NCBI GenBank assembly: GCA_009760855.2
Contig: WPIO01000006.1
Location: 4,894,501-4,958,500 of the forward strand
DNA: 64,000 nt
Direction of reading: 5' to 3'
Source of the DNA: Cristatella mucedo
Lineage: Eukaryota > Bryozoa > Phylactolaemata > Cristatellidae
Shown here piece by piece: positions 1 through 13,000 of the stretch. The notes beneath the pieces are model-generated. The model had not been told where the DNA came from. It worked only from the letters and a program-made list of their open reading frames with translations, and did not search any database. Each line of letters opens with the position of its first letter. The stretch's first letter is position 1. Position numbers and translations under genes: made by a program.

Positions 1-2
1 GG

Positions 3-89
3 CAACACAAATACCAAATATCTCAAGTGCAGGATTTGTTATTGCTACATACTATGGTCAACTATCTAGGTCGCGTTTAATGTTATAGC
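3..89 (+). pseudogene. C-terminal end of virus-like fibre gene, at window start
   Basis: The frame from base 3 to the stop at 87-89 reads the same C-terminus (NISSAGFVIATYYG, ending SRLML) as the minus-strand frame that ends at 56,699. It is the mirrored copy, so the rest of the gene should lie just outside the window on the left. A two-codon deletion relative to the right copy is present. Confidence 0.65.
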
Positions 90-964
90 ACTATTAACTT
101 GTTAGCGAACTGAGATTGCTTGAATATGCAACTCGTGAAGTCTCGCATTGAGCGATGTAAAAAGTTTTCGCGTGCGTCTCGGTAAACATGGCGATTTAAA
201 AAGCCAGAATTTGAGCTGCTTATGCTGTGAGTGCCGTACACAAAACTCTTCTGCACAACACCCAAAAATCTTGGTGGCTTTGTGAAGTAATAGAAGGAGA
301 CACGTTAGAATTTACATACATGAGATTCATTGTAGCATTGCTAATATTATTTATTGTTGCATATTGATGCATTCCCTTATATTCTGTAATAGCAAGCACG
401 CAAGTTCGCCATAAGAGGCAGCAAGATGAATACATCAGCAGCATTTTATATTCCGAAACAGCTGACAGCTTCTGCCAAACTAGAGAGTTGAAACTGGAAG
501 TGCTACGAACACTGACCAGTTGATCGGCCTTAGAGGCGATGGTGTCAGCCGTACAATCGTCATTAGCAGCATTCATTCTTGCACCGGAGGTTACACCTGC
601 TGCTGCCCGGGCTCGGAGACCCAGCTCCTCTAGGGTGAAAGCTTCGGCAGTCCGTACATGACGATTTTGCATGCATTCGGACAGGTGAGCCTTTAGGCTT
701 CAGTGCTCGGAGCTTGCTTAATAGTTTGACATACTTTGAGGGATCAGCTTACGAGAGTAGGAAGCTGTGGCAATTTTATTGACCAACCAAGGCATAGCAA
801 TTGTGGCAGCATCGTGGCTATGATGAGCTGTTAGCCCCGAGGCAGGCGATGCACTGGAAATTGTTTAAATGACAGGAAGTTGTATGAGACTAGGTGCACT
901 TTTGAACGCGAGGGATAGCAGCTCTACAAGTAGAAATAAAAAGTTCATCTTTGTATGTACGTTT

Positions 965-1245
965 AAACTGCTACATAAGCAGCAGAGCCGTGGCAGCAGA
1001 GCCACAGAGCAGCAACAACAGAGCAGCAGACAGAGCCGCACTAACAGAGTAGCAACAGCAACAGCAGCGTAGCAGCAGCAGTGTAGCAGATAAAGCACCA
1101 ACAACAAAGCAGCAACAGCAGCAAAGTAGCAGCAGCAGAGTGGCAGCAGGTAGAGCAGCAACAGCAGGGCAGCAGAAGCTGAGACATTCTAATAGAGTAG
1201 CAGCAGCAGCAGCAGCAGCAGCAGCAAAGGAAAGCAGCACCTCAA
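965..1245. repeat. Imperfect (CAG)n-rich region, left arm
   Basis: The sequence is a run of interrupted CAG/AGC/ACA triplets ending in a pure tract at about 1,198-1,228. It is open in several frames (poly-Gln, Ala, Leu), which is a composition effect. Mirrored at 55,460-55,795. Confidence 0.85.
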
Positions 1246-4224
1246 GCTTTTAAAGTTTGAGCACCACCCCTTTGCTGCTACTCTTTGGTGTCGAGTCGTG
1301 CATGCATTGATGCCTTTAAGTGTACGTGTATACGTATAGGGATAGCTACTGCTTCACATATAACCTCTAGGCTTGTTGTCTCTAAGTATGGCTTTAAGCC
1401 ACTGGGTGACTACCAAAAGGCTTCACTTTTCCTAAGCAGCACAGATGGTGCCGATGAGGCATATCGTATGCCCTCGTGTGGCCCAGGAGTTAAGTTGCTA
1501 TTCGCCTGTGACGACTGATCATGTTGACCATGTTAAATACGTGAAGCGCCTGAATGGACATCGAGTTCTCTCAGGGTGTTATAAAAATGACTTATCTGAT
1601 TAAGCTTTTGGTTTCTGAAATTAATTGAGCCACGAGCAATTGAGTCGCACCCAGCAGTAAGCCCAAGAGCTTTGCAATGCAAATTCCGAAGCAGCTGGAC
1701 TAACGACAGCCTGAGCATGAAATCCGCAGAACCGAGGCAGACTCTAGAACCCATTGTCTATTATGAAGTCGCATGGTGTAGGACGGCCGGTGCAGTACAT
1801 CTCAAGCTAATATGCCATTCCAAATAATTGAGTAAGAAGAATTTTGCTCCAAATTCAGCAGATTTTAGACACGATATAACATGAACCTGCAGTATGTAAC
1901 GACTTGTTAACTGAGCCAAATATTTATTTAACTATACTTGAGTATCAAGTTTTTGAGAGTCCGCTTTTATAACCAGCTTTAGGCTTTCAACGCTCGAGTT
2001 CCAACACTGATCTAAGGTATCTAATGCAGAAGCACTTCCATATACCTGGTGAATCATTTGTCAGGCATTACTTGTGACATGGTGCCGAGCTCATTGCAAA
2101 CTGTTGTTAGTTGTTAAATGAAAAAAAGAGCAACTCTATGGGATTCAATCAGACAAGAAATCTACAGTAGATAGAAAAAAGCCATTTCCTACTTAATGCA
2201 GCACACTGCATTGAGAGTGCAGCCACATCCTTTAAAACGATCACTAACGTACAATTCAGGTCAAAAGACAGAAACCGATGGCAATGGTCCGTCTTATACC
2301 GAAATCGTTTCTAATTGACTTGAAATTCCCTGTTCACAGCTCTAATTTCTAGCCAACGTAAAGTTCGCTGTTCTCACACGTACGGTCAACCCATTGTCCA
2401 CTTTCAATCATTGACACTGGATGGCAATCGAAGACAATGGCCCGAGGCAATGCAGCAACCTGTGACGGTCTGTTACATTTACACTCAATGCTGTTTGGAA
2501 AAGATCCCATTTTCTTGCATATTACAGTATTAACTGTGAAACCGCATCCTTTCAACCAACAGTGAACGTGCATCGGAGGGCAATGCACCTAGCAAAATGT
2601 ATCTCCTGGGTGCAACCAACTTCTCAGTGTCTTGCCGACGAAATGTGGCTTATTAGTAGTCTCACACTCTGCAATAAAATAACCTAGAATGTTCGATTAA
2701 AGCACTACTGCTACGCTTTAATGGGTATTATTCAATAGTGTTATGTCTGTCAAATCTGAACTAATTCGGGTAGGCTCACACATTGTGCTAAATGCAGAAA
2801 GCTGACGTCAGCACAGGGAGTATATCATAACCTTGCGATATTCAAAATACTTTTACCCTTACACAGAAGAAAGGTTGTTCTGGAGAAATAGCTACTTCCT
2901 ATTAATAGCATGTACAAGGGATTGGGAAATTAAGACTGCACGCAGAAAAATTGAAATCTCGCGTAGTGCTGCAAGTGTCTTCCTGTGGAGGTATCAAGAC
3001 ATGCGATTAATGAGCAACAGAAGTTTATCCGTGATTTCACAAATGGATTGACCAGCACTGCTGAGGTAAGCTCTTTGAGGAGTGGTGATTGTTCGCCATG
3101 CTTCTTAGCCGAAGTAGTCAGAGTTAACTTCGGACTTGATGGGATTACCTAGTGTAAAGTCTCATTAGAAAATGTAATCAGCACTGTAAGTAGGTGCTTC
3201 AGAAATTTGTGATAGCAGCAAGAGGTTGACCAGCTAGCCTGAGGAAATTGATTGGCAGCAGTGTAGGCTGGGGATGGCTTTCATGGAGCTGACAGCCCGC
3301 TGGTGACTTGACGCCTGAGAAAGACATTCAGAAAGATCGTCATTAATCGTAGCCATACCGTGTTCAAGAAGCCATTTGCTATAGCACGCATTCATGTCCC
3401 AAATGTCTACTTGATCTAAAAATTATTGTTAGGATGCAATGCTGATTACAAAACAATTAAACATCACACTTATGTGAACACAATTCTTACGAGGTGACAT
3501 ACTGCTATCCATGAACATTCTTTTTAGTTTTTTTCTTCCATCGAAATCGTCCAGCCACTTTTTAAAATGTTGTCATTCTTATCTACTTAGTTACACAATT
3601 ATCCACAGTGAGGCCTCAAAGTCAATGGGCTTACAGATGAATGTCAAGAAAATACTTACAAAAACAATCTGGCAATCAAAAATATCAGAAGGGTTAATTG
3701 TTTTACCTTTCCAAATAGAGAAACGCTAGCAATAAAATTAGAATTTCTGACGACTTCCAAATCAAAAGAAAAACTAATTGTGTAAACAATTTGTAATCCG
3801 ATGTAAACCAGAAGCGGCTTATTTATAAATAAAAAAATAGCGATCTATGCATCATGCGAGTTGGATACCTAATATCTGAAGCTTGCTAGATCGAGGTCTA
3901 TAAGTAATGCTTGTTGAGTTGTGCATGCTCAAGGTTTTTATACACTCGGGCAGCATTTAAATACCAGAGTGAAATTTCAAATGCAAATTCTGCTCGGATT
4001 TAATGACACCTGATTTTGGTCGAATAAGATGTTCTCTACGCTGTATTGTCATGAAACGTCCTGCAGCTTTATTTTCTGCAACCATGCCTTGTGCTTGAAG
4101 CTTGCTTTCTGCAAGCTGCAAGCACAAGGAGGTAAATGTAATTCATGCAAGAGAGAGTTAAGCAGAAAAGATAAAGCGAGTCAGTCCCCTTCGAAGGGGG
4201 AGTGGAAAGCAGGTCAAACACAGC

Positions 4225-4230
4225 TTTATT
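4225..4230 (-). terminator. Polyadenylation signal of left CDT1 copy
   Basis: AATAAA on the minus strand, 232 nt past the left-copy stop, at the position mirrored by 51,751-51,756. Confidence 0.5.
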
Positions 4231-4909
4231 CGCATGCAGTCTAGCTCGATTGATCTACTTGGTCTCAGCCGAATACGGTATAAGTATATTACAAAATAAA
4301 ATAAATTGCTTGCGTTGGTAAGCAGAAGGGGCTTTGCAAAAAAAGGAGAAGCAAAAGCCTGGAAGTAAGAGGCCGACAAAGCGGCTGCAGCAGCAGCAGC
4401 AGCAGCTTAGCTGCCGAACAAGCTGACGATCAGGTTATGGAATAGTAGCAGAAGCTCGTGTTCACATGCAGGTCAAGCTCCTCTTCAGCTCCTCGAGTGC
4501 GTCGCTGATCGCCTGCCTCACTGGGCTGAGCTCGGCGTCCACATCTATCCTAACGTAGACTCCTTTGCTGGTTTTAGCTTCAGAAATCCAAAACGGAGCG
4601 ATGTGTAGGAGGCCACGAATGAGCTTCTCGGCGGTGGCTGCAACTCAGAAAAAGCTACTAGGCTTGAAGGTGCATTTTACTAGCAACCCTAGTCTGTGCA
4701 AGGCGACAAACGAAAATATAGTTCATCATTTTTATTGCACACCGAGAGAACTTAATCTTTATTCCGGCGCTTCACATATGCCTCAGGGCCAAGGTCATTG
4801 CCAAGGCCTTGGTCGGGGCTACCAAATTAACCACTGGACAAAGACAGATAGAGACACAGAGACAGAGATACAGAGACAAAGCGTGAGAGAGAGAGACAGA
4901 GAACGTGCG

Positions 4910-4910
<1 letters not shown>

Positions 4911-4977
<67 letters not shown>
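4911..4977. repeat. (AG)n microsatellite
   Basis: An almost perfect dinucleotide run. Comparable tracts: 8,981-9,049, 18,501-18,576, 18,773-18,828, and as CT at 22,298-22,388, 46,668-46,717 and 51,026-51,079. Several form mirrored pairs of unequal length in the two arms. Confidence 0.95.
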
Positions 4978-4983
<6 letters not shown>

Positions 4984-5362
4984 TGTGAGAGATAGGATAG
5001 ATAGTGAGAAAAAGAGAGAGCAAGCCAAAAAGTCGTGCTGCCTCCGCACTGTGGCATCCCTGATGGCCTATTTCCAAGTTCCTGCCAGTCACAAGCAACC
5101 ATTGCAAACGCAATCAACCAAACTTTGACAGCAAACACTTGGCCCAGGGGTGAGCAAGCGCTGCCAGCTTCGAAGGTACGATGACCACGATACGTCTGCG
5201 AAAGCATGAGGCTAGAAATAATGGCGAATTTTGATCAGCAGAAACGTTCGGTTCTCTAGCAGACGACGGGCTGATGCACCTGCATTACTGAATGCCAGCA
5301 ACCTCACTGATTATATCTCTTGCGACACGTGATAGTTAATGGCCGTAAGAGGCAGCCAGTTT

Positions 5363-5367
<5 letters not shown>

Positions 5368-5394
<27 letters not shown>
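5368..5394. repeat. (ATA)n microsatellite at LINE tail
   Basis: An ATA run that is the tail of the minus-strand L2 element next to it; similar ATT runs are at 9,359-9,392 and 36,784-36,806. Confidence 0.9.
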
Positions 5395-5395
<1 letters not shown>

Positions 5396-8009
5396 CACGT
5401 GATAAAGTGCTCAAAGAGAACTCAATTTTTTTTAGGCGCTTAGTGTTTGCTGCAAAGGACATATGATTGAATATTGAGTGGTATCATGTTTGATAAACTC
5501 GGTTAGGGGTGCCATGCACAGGGTCAGCATGTAAGCTTGGTCAGTAGCAGCATGCCCAGTATCAGAGCACGTAAGCACATACAGGACAAATCACACGGAC
5601 CTACTAAATGCTGTCATCAATAGGTGTTTTCAATTTATGTTTATTAAAGTGGTCAAGTTAGGGGATGTCGAAACGCAGGTCAGGTGTGAGTTCCAGGCTT
5701 TCTAAGCAAACGAACTAAATGCGTGGTCTCCAAAGGATTTAAGGTTTGTCACAGGCATGACGACAGTCGAATGACAAGAGCTTGGTCTTATACTTCATTT
5801 CTTTTGGGCCCGCTAGCCTCTTGGCTGAGTAAGCAGTGACTGGCCACTGTTCTCGAGCTATTAACTTTGAAGAAACGGTTTCGAGACGACAAACCCAAGC
5901 AACCGTAAAATATGCGAGTCAGATAGAAAAAAAACTAAGTAAGCTCAAGCAAGGAGCGATGGCCCATGCACCTATCGTCGACAGCACAGCAAGCCTCTGC
6001 TGATGCGACCCCCACGAGGCTCCCAACCGCAAGGTGAGCAGCTGCCACGGCCAGGCTGCATGTTCACCCCTGTAAGGAACACCAACAGACACCATTCCTT
6101 ATTTGCAAGAGTGCAACCAGCAGATAGCGAGTGGGGGTGTCCGGCTGCCCGGCTGCCGATTATGTGCCTGCCAGCTGTCGCTGCAGGAAATGTCAGCTGA
6201 AGCTAGGCAAGCCAGTGAGCTGGCAGCCAGATAGCGAGCCGGCGGTTCCCTGTTAGAGATCGAGTGAACCCACCTCTGCTCATGCCAAGCAGGTCGACAG
6301 ACTGCACCTTCGGCACGCCGGCTTCCCACGGCAGTGACGACTTTTTCTCAATCACGAACGCCCTATTTGCCGGTCAAGGTTTGCAAGCAATGGATCCCGA
6401 ACGGTTGGCCAATGGGAGAGAGGGCAACAGCGCCAAGCACAGTAGCTGGATGTCGACGGCAAGCAGGCAGAATCCCTCAATGAGCAAGCACGACAGAAAG
6501 GATACGCCCTGATGGTGCTGGCTATGCTGGGCAAGCGTTCCAGCAGAGCTCTCTCCTCTTCGTCTTCCGGGCGGGACACCATGGCCAGAATCGCATTCTG
6601 CTTCTCCTTTAGCCGAACCTAAATGGTGATGCAGATGATACAATCCCACTCTTCCTTTGCCATCCCAAGAAGGTAGTAGGAAGAAGGTGCCACACGCACA
6701 CCAACATCCTGACAGCCATAGGAGGAAGAAGGTGCCACACCTACAGCAACTTCCAGACAACCTTGCCCTAGGAATCAATCGCACGGGCAAACGCCAGGCA
6801 ACAGGCTCGGACTGTGCAGCAGCTGCCAAGGCCTCGATGCTGTGACCGGCAGCCAGATGCCAGCACGTGGAAGCAAACAACATCGATCCACCAATGAGAA
6901 GGAGCAGGCACCAAACCTAGCCTAGATACCAATACAGGCACCAAGCCTAGATAGGGGCCAGGGTGTAGAAAATATGACAAAGCTTCAACAGCCTACTCAA
7001 AGACCTACTGCAATAAATGGATTTTTGTCCAGTCGCTGGTACACTTGGGTGCGAAAATCCCTACCAGATGGCTGCCACCACCGTGGCTGCAAGTTGTTTC
7101 GGGTATTAAGAAGTTTTCTGGGAGTACTGGCATATTAAAACTATGCAAAGCCTGTGAAACCATTCATTGTGAACTATAAAACAAATAAATACTTTTAGCT
7201 TGTATGAATTCATATTTACATCTTCTCACCAAGATTCTTAATTACTTCCTATGTCTGAGCCCCGAGTTTTGCTGAAATGAACAGCTAGGGGTGCAGGCCG
7301 AGTACCTGTGCTCAGCCACCTGCAGATATTGCTAAATACTCTGTCTATACGATTGAATTAAGCTGCTAGCTAACCCAATTCACCAGTGCCAAGCAAGGAC
7401 TGCTCACAATGTACTGTACTCAATTCGTTATGGTCAAAAATAGTGGTTTTTAGACATGATTATTCAAGTAAGGGGTCGGGCTATTTAGCAGCAAGATAAG
7501 ACTGTAAGCAGACTGCTAGGCTGGTGAAGTACTGCATGACGAATCCTTGATTGGTGCTGGTGCAGTGGCTTTGCCAGTCTCCGAATCTAAGCCCTTTTAA
7601 ACGACTATGAAGCTATAGTGAAAGTTGGGTGAGGTCGGATGTTAGGCCAAACTTATTAGGCCAAACTTACTAGTACAACTCAGGCTCAGTGGAATGTGCT
7701 GCAGCCCAAGGAATAGTGCAGAAGCTGGTGGCCTCTCTTCCTGGCCAGACATGAGAGGTCATGGATTATCATGGTGGAACGACGTCTTACTTAACACATA
7801 TATACCATAAGAAGATGTATTTGTTCTTGGGACTCTCAATAAATATTTTCAAATGCTTTGAACAACGTACCGGATACCGTAGAAAATCCTCTTCTTTGCC
7901 AAATGAATGTATAGGGACCACAGCAGTGGCCATTTTGCAAGGATGCATTTGTGTATGATTGTATATGGTAGCTTCATACTGTTAGAAAACTTGACCTTAA
8001 AAGCCTGTC

Positions 8010-8340
8010 TCATACTTTCGATCAGCGGAGGAGAGGGAGGACATTTAAAAAGAAGCTAAAAACGCATATACAAATCACAGCATTTAGTAGATCTGTGCCG
8101 TTCGTACTTTGCTGATTAGTGCTGACACTGCAGGCTGCCACTGACCACATTTGCATGCTGATTAAGAGTACAGCACATCTAAAACATATTGGCTTATATA
8201 AAGCCTCATTTGTACAGCAGCAGAAGAGCCTTAACGGCTGTTGGCTATACAGGATTGCCCACTGCAGAATTCGAAACCTTGACCTTAGCCGCAAAGAGCT
8301 GGAACCTTAATACCTGGGTGCAAGCATGTTATGATTGGTG
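8010..8340 (+). repeat. Interspersed LINE UTR-like repeat
   Basis: This segment contains the recurrent landmarks of the L2-like UTR family (tttaaaaagaagct, a block around cactgaccacatttgcatgctg) and is mirrored at 47,390-47,700. No coding potential. Confidence 0.5.
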
Positions 8341-8514
8341 TCATTGACCACGCTACTGCTAACCGTTTGATCCTGTTTCCATGGCAGCTTACCTATATGG
8401 TTTATATAGAGATTCAGTTATCTGACGTTGCAATACAAATGTAATATGAATATTATTATTTCTAATATTACTATGACATATCCAGGCCAGGGAGAACCAA
8501 AAAGTCATTTGGCT

Positions 8515-8978
8515 AATTGGCTCAACTGATCGTTCATTGGGGAAAGTTTTAGAGGGGGTAAGTGATCGGTTTTCAGACAACCGACATCAATTGTAGTTCT
8601 CGGATCTGCATGGAAGCAAGCGGTTTCCGAGCAACCATTGATTGAGGAGTTTCTGCTGGATTCTTGAATTTTACCATAATACTGTAAGCATGTACTTCTG
8701 CACATTGTAAAATGGTGCATTGTACACGGCCCACGACATGTGCTTTGTCCAACGGCAATTTTTCATGCAGCAGACAGAGCTACCACAGAGCAGACAGTGC
8801 CGACTACTGCATTTCTGGCAACCAGCCGAGCAGAGCACCAGCGAGTGGCTAAGAGCACTTCTGATCACTGTTGTGAGGTAAAGCAACCGGCTTGCTAGCT
8901 TGCTGGTTTCCATAGGGCGGACCTTGAGAGCGGCAATAACATAAATCTCTGAGCTCTAAGTTCAATCCTAGCAGGCAG

Positions 8979-9050
<72 letters not shown>

Positions 9051-9358
9051 CAAGGGGACGCAGCCAGCCAGCAGACAAGACCGCCCTGATGTTATGAACA
9101 CTACAAGCCACTAGATGCCTGGGGCAAATGATGAAAGGACCAGCACTCGATGCAAAGCCAGTGCTCAATGCAGCGATTTCTGGCAGCAGTAAGAGCACAT
9201 AACTTCTCCAGCAGTGATGCATGTCACGCCTAACCATGTTATTCATTTTGTTTGTTTTTCAAGCATGATTTTACTTACCATTCAATTGCATTTCTCTTTG
9301 CAGCAAATGTAAAGCGCCTAGAAATAAATTAAGTTCTCTGAGGGCGCTTTATCAAGTA

Positions 9359-9389
<31 letters not shown>

Positions 9390-10085
9390 GTTGATTGGGG
9401 ACAAGTTTCGGAGAGGGCAAGTGCTTAGTTTTAAGACAACCGACATTAATCCTAGTTCTCGGATCTGCATGGAAGCAGGAGGTTTCCGGGCTCCCATTGA
9501 TTGAGGAGTTTCAGCTGGATTCTTAATTTTTATCTGAATAGGGTTAAAATGTTCTTCTATACATTGTAAATTGGTGCATTGTACATTGGTACATTGGCAT
9601 ATTGTACATATGTAAATTGGCATGTTGGCCTGCACAAATTTACGCCAACATACACCCACGGCCCACGACATATGCTTGGTCCACCGGCAATCCTACATGC
9701 CGCACACAGAGCCACCACAGAGCAGACAGTGCCGACTACAGCATTCCTGGCCACCAGCCGAGTAGAGCATCAGCAAGTGGCTAAGAGCACTTCTGATCAC
9801 TGTTGCGAGGTAAAGCAACCGGCTTGCTAGCTTTCTGGCTTCCATCGGGTCGACATTGAGAGCAGCTCTGGCCTAAATCTCTTAGCTCAACGCGAGCAGG
9901 CAGCAATAAGAGAAAGGCAAGGGGACTCAGCAAGCCAGCACACAAGACCGCTATGATCTTAGGAATACCACAACACACTAGATGCCTGAGATTATTAAAT
10001 GACCAGCACTCGATGCAAAGCCAATGCTCAATGTGGCGATTCCTGGCGGCAGTAAAAGCACCAACCTTCTCCAGCAGTGATGCAC
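8515..10085. repeat. Two ~700-bp direct repeats, left arm
   Basis: Segments 8,515-9,245 and 9,400-10,085 are direct repeats separated by an L2 tail. Each starts with a block around GATGTCGGTTGT-type sequence (seen here as its complement) and ends with the 3' end of CDT1 exon 9, so the outer copy carries a duplicate exon end (about 9,220). The first also holds an (AG)n tract at 8,981-9,049. The arrangement is mirrored at 45,735-47,165. Confidence 0.75.
9297..9392 (+). repeat. L2-type 3' hairpin with (ATT)n tail (family entry)
   Basis: The core is about 55 bp with arms close to AAGCGCC and GGCGCTTT around TTAAGTTCTCT, followed by (ATT)n. Other copies: minus at 4,715-4,780, 5,391-5,455, 17,120-17,290 (interrupted), 19,560-19,632, 36,883-36,960 and 46,330-46,412; plus at 29,690-29,765, 35,735-35,784, 50,265-50,360 and 51,208-51,262; degenerate at 1,535-1,590 and 55,055-55,110. 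Such stem-loops at 3' ends with short tandem tails are known for L2-clade LINEs and the SINEs they mobilise. Confidence 0.8.
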
Positions 10086-13000
10086 GCACGCCTTTCAGGG
10101 GGTTAGTTCGTGGCGATCCGACTGAAGCAGCAGCAGCTGCTGCACTCCCCCAGCTGTAGCAACCGCTGTCACTGTACTTCCGGCTCTTTGGTCCATCACC
10201 ACCAGCTGAGCTCCCAGCTGAGATGCATCGGGTTTTGCAGCTGCTTCAGCTGACAGAATGCTCCTACCCTGCAAGTAGACGCGATCAGCTCGTGAATCTC
10301 CGGATGGTGGGGGACAGTGAGCTTCCACGGCGACGTCTTGCCCTGGGTGCCCTCTCACCTTCTCCAGCATACGTCCAGCCACGCCTCTAGTCGCATCGGC
10401 ATGTGGCAGCCCAGACTGACCGACAGCAGCCATGGTGGTGGTGTCAGACTGAGCAGCAGCCATAACTACTGCCTCTGTACTGGCTGGCCTGCCTGCTGCT
10501 GCATTCCGGTGTGCCGGCTGTGTTGCTGCCTCAGGCTTCGCGGCAGGAGCTGCTGCCAAAAGGCAGTGTGCCTGCAATGAGACATGGCCTCTAAAGCTAG
10601 CAAGCAAAGCAAACTCGATGGCAATAAAAATAGTCATTTGCACGAATCGATCTTACGACCTGTGCAGTAAAGCCCTAGCAAATGTTGAATCTTTAAATGA
10701 CATAAACCATTGCCAAACAAGTTGTACTTGGTCGAACGGATCAGAGAGTTTAAAGTAGCATCACGACAGCAGAATTATACAGCAAAATGTGGTCAGCGTG
10801 ACTCCTGTATACTAGCGCCAACTGGATATACTCAAGTGCAAAAGCATTTACAACGTGCTTTAGATGCCGTTTCCTTAACAGCTGTCAGTCACCACAGGTT
10901 CACGGGCAGTGTAAGCCGACTTTTCTGCAATCTTGTTCGTTTACCAACCAAATCGACTCTCTGCACGTGTCACGAATAAGTGAGATCCACTCTGGTCCGC
11001 CTACTCATTTCCAGAATAAAAATCGTAAAAATGCCGTTTTAATTGAACTTTTAGTATAATAATATTCTGGCTTTACCCATCAAATTTCATGCGATTGCAT
11101 ATGCCTGTTGTCACGGAAATGGCCTCCAACGGCCTGACAATGCTGCCCGGAAAGGCGTATGTCTAATGACAGAGGTCAGACGACATTTTACGAATGAGTG
11201 CAAATATTTATTGAAAATAAAAGATGCACTAAATGAAGGTAAGATCTCGGTTTCATTGACAATATTTCCTCTCACTGCACGAATTTTTGACAAATCCTTG
11301 TTCGGTGCCGATGTAGTAGCCCAGCCAGCAGCATAATTTGATCACGATAAAACCACTATGCAGCACTGGACATGTCTACAGTTCGGCTCATACAACAGTT
11401 GCTGACATTGTCAGTAAAATTCTGGATGAGTAGATTGCGCTACAGCAGAAGAGACAATGCAGAAGCATAGTGGGCATAATTTGAAACGCCTTGCTGCCAT
11501 TCTCAAAAAACATCAACCTTTGTTATCCCAAAACATTCACAGCCCCATCCGGATGGCCATGCTGCAACGATGTTTAGTGGATAATAAGCACACCTCCTGA
11601 ATGTCAACCGATGAATCAGGACATAATTAAAGCTTACAGCATTCAAGCAGTCAAAGTCAAAAGCAGTCAAGTTTAAAGCAGTCAAGTTCAAGAATCAAAA
11701 CATGCTTCTACTTCACATCATGAAAGTCGTGGAAAAGACGTCCAGGGACCGAGCATTCTTATGGAGATCTGCCTGCTAGTTCCATCTACTGGCTTAGCAA
11801 GACGTTGCTGAACTACAGGCAACCACATTTTGCCAGTGGTTTCGTCCATGCTGGATTTCATGAGGACATGGTGAACTTGAAAATCGGACACCTGCACCTG
11901 CACTTGTGATTTCTGAGCCTACGAGACAATGGTATCAAGAGCCTTTTGGCGGCTCCATCATCCTCTGACGTCCAAAATATGAAGCAATGTCAGTGCGAGT
12001 GAGACTTCAACGAACTCCTGTCTGGCCTGCCCTTGAGTTAAAGCATGGTGGACGCATTTCAGAGCCATAGCATGAGGAAGATGCATGTGAATCCATGCAA
12101 ACCGTCACCCACATTAGGGCATGCTAAAGAAAGACCAAGACCCTTTCACTTGCATCCCTATCGATTTAGGTATCAGCTGGACTGCACAACACTCTCATTT
12201 AAGTCCCACCCAAAGGGCCTGGTTTTTCAAAAACCTCACCATCTGGGCCAAGTATTTTCACTGCTGCATGTTGAACACAGTATCGGCAGTCTTTCTTTGC
12301 CCTACCTTACCATCCAACAAGTAATCGACATATGTAAGGAAAACGCTGACTACAGCCATTAGCCCCAGTGCCTGTGAACCCAAATTGTGTGACAACCCAC
12401 TCACTTGTAGTCGATTTGGTGGCAAAGTTGAAAATAGAATCACAGTTGCATATAATGTGCATAGCAAGTCCGACGGACTGACCTGAAAGTATGTCGTAGA
12501 GCTAATACGACACATGCTGAGATGGCTGCTCTAACTGAACTTGTACAAGTAGAAAACCAAAGATTAAAGCATGTATAAACTTCAGTAAAACTTAATAACC
12601 TCGTTGATTATTGCCTGTGTACTCCTAGGGACTAGCTATTGAGACGCTTAAAATCTTTTGAGGCAAACAATTTACGATATTTAGCTCAATACCTGCGTGA
12701 CTTTCCTCAAGTAATCTGAATCCAAAATGCTTTCTTTTAAGCATCATTCCAAGTCTTGTTTGCCGTCGATCATAGTGCTAGTACAGCATGTAATAAGCAG
12801 GAGAATATCAATGAAACTGTGCAAGTAAACCCGAAGATTTAAGCACGTCTAGATTTTAGTAAAACGTACTAACCTTGTCGATCCACACATGGGTACTGGC
12901 CACACTTGCATTTTCGACAGCTTCCCCACACGGTGTAGAGGTACCCTTCAGTGAGCAATGCCCAATGCTCGTATGATCTGACCTTTGCAATCCCTGCCGC

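Noticed and set aside
865-1240. Overlapping poly-Leu, poly-Cys and poly-Gln open frames, and their mirror at 55,394-55,881
   Set aside because: They are open in several frames on both strands only because of the CAG/CTG repeat; no start context, splice sites or domain.
4565-5207. Frames of 110-190 codons rich in Glu-Arg or Leu-Ser around the (AG)n tract
   Set aside because: Dinucleotide repeats give open frames on both strands. The conserved coding part nearby is CDT1 exon 12 on the minus strand.
10710-10979. An 89-codon frame mirrored at 44,834-45,103
   Set aside because: It runs opposite to CDT1 within intron 7, has no recognisable domain, and stays open mainly because the arms are nearly identical.
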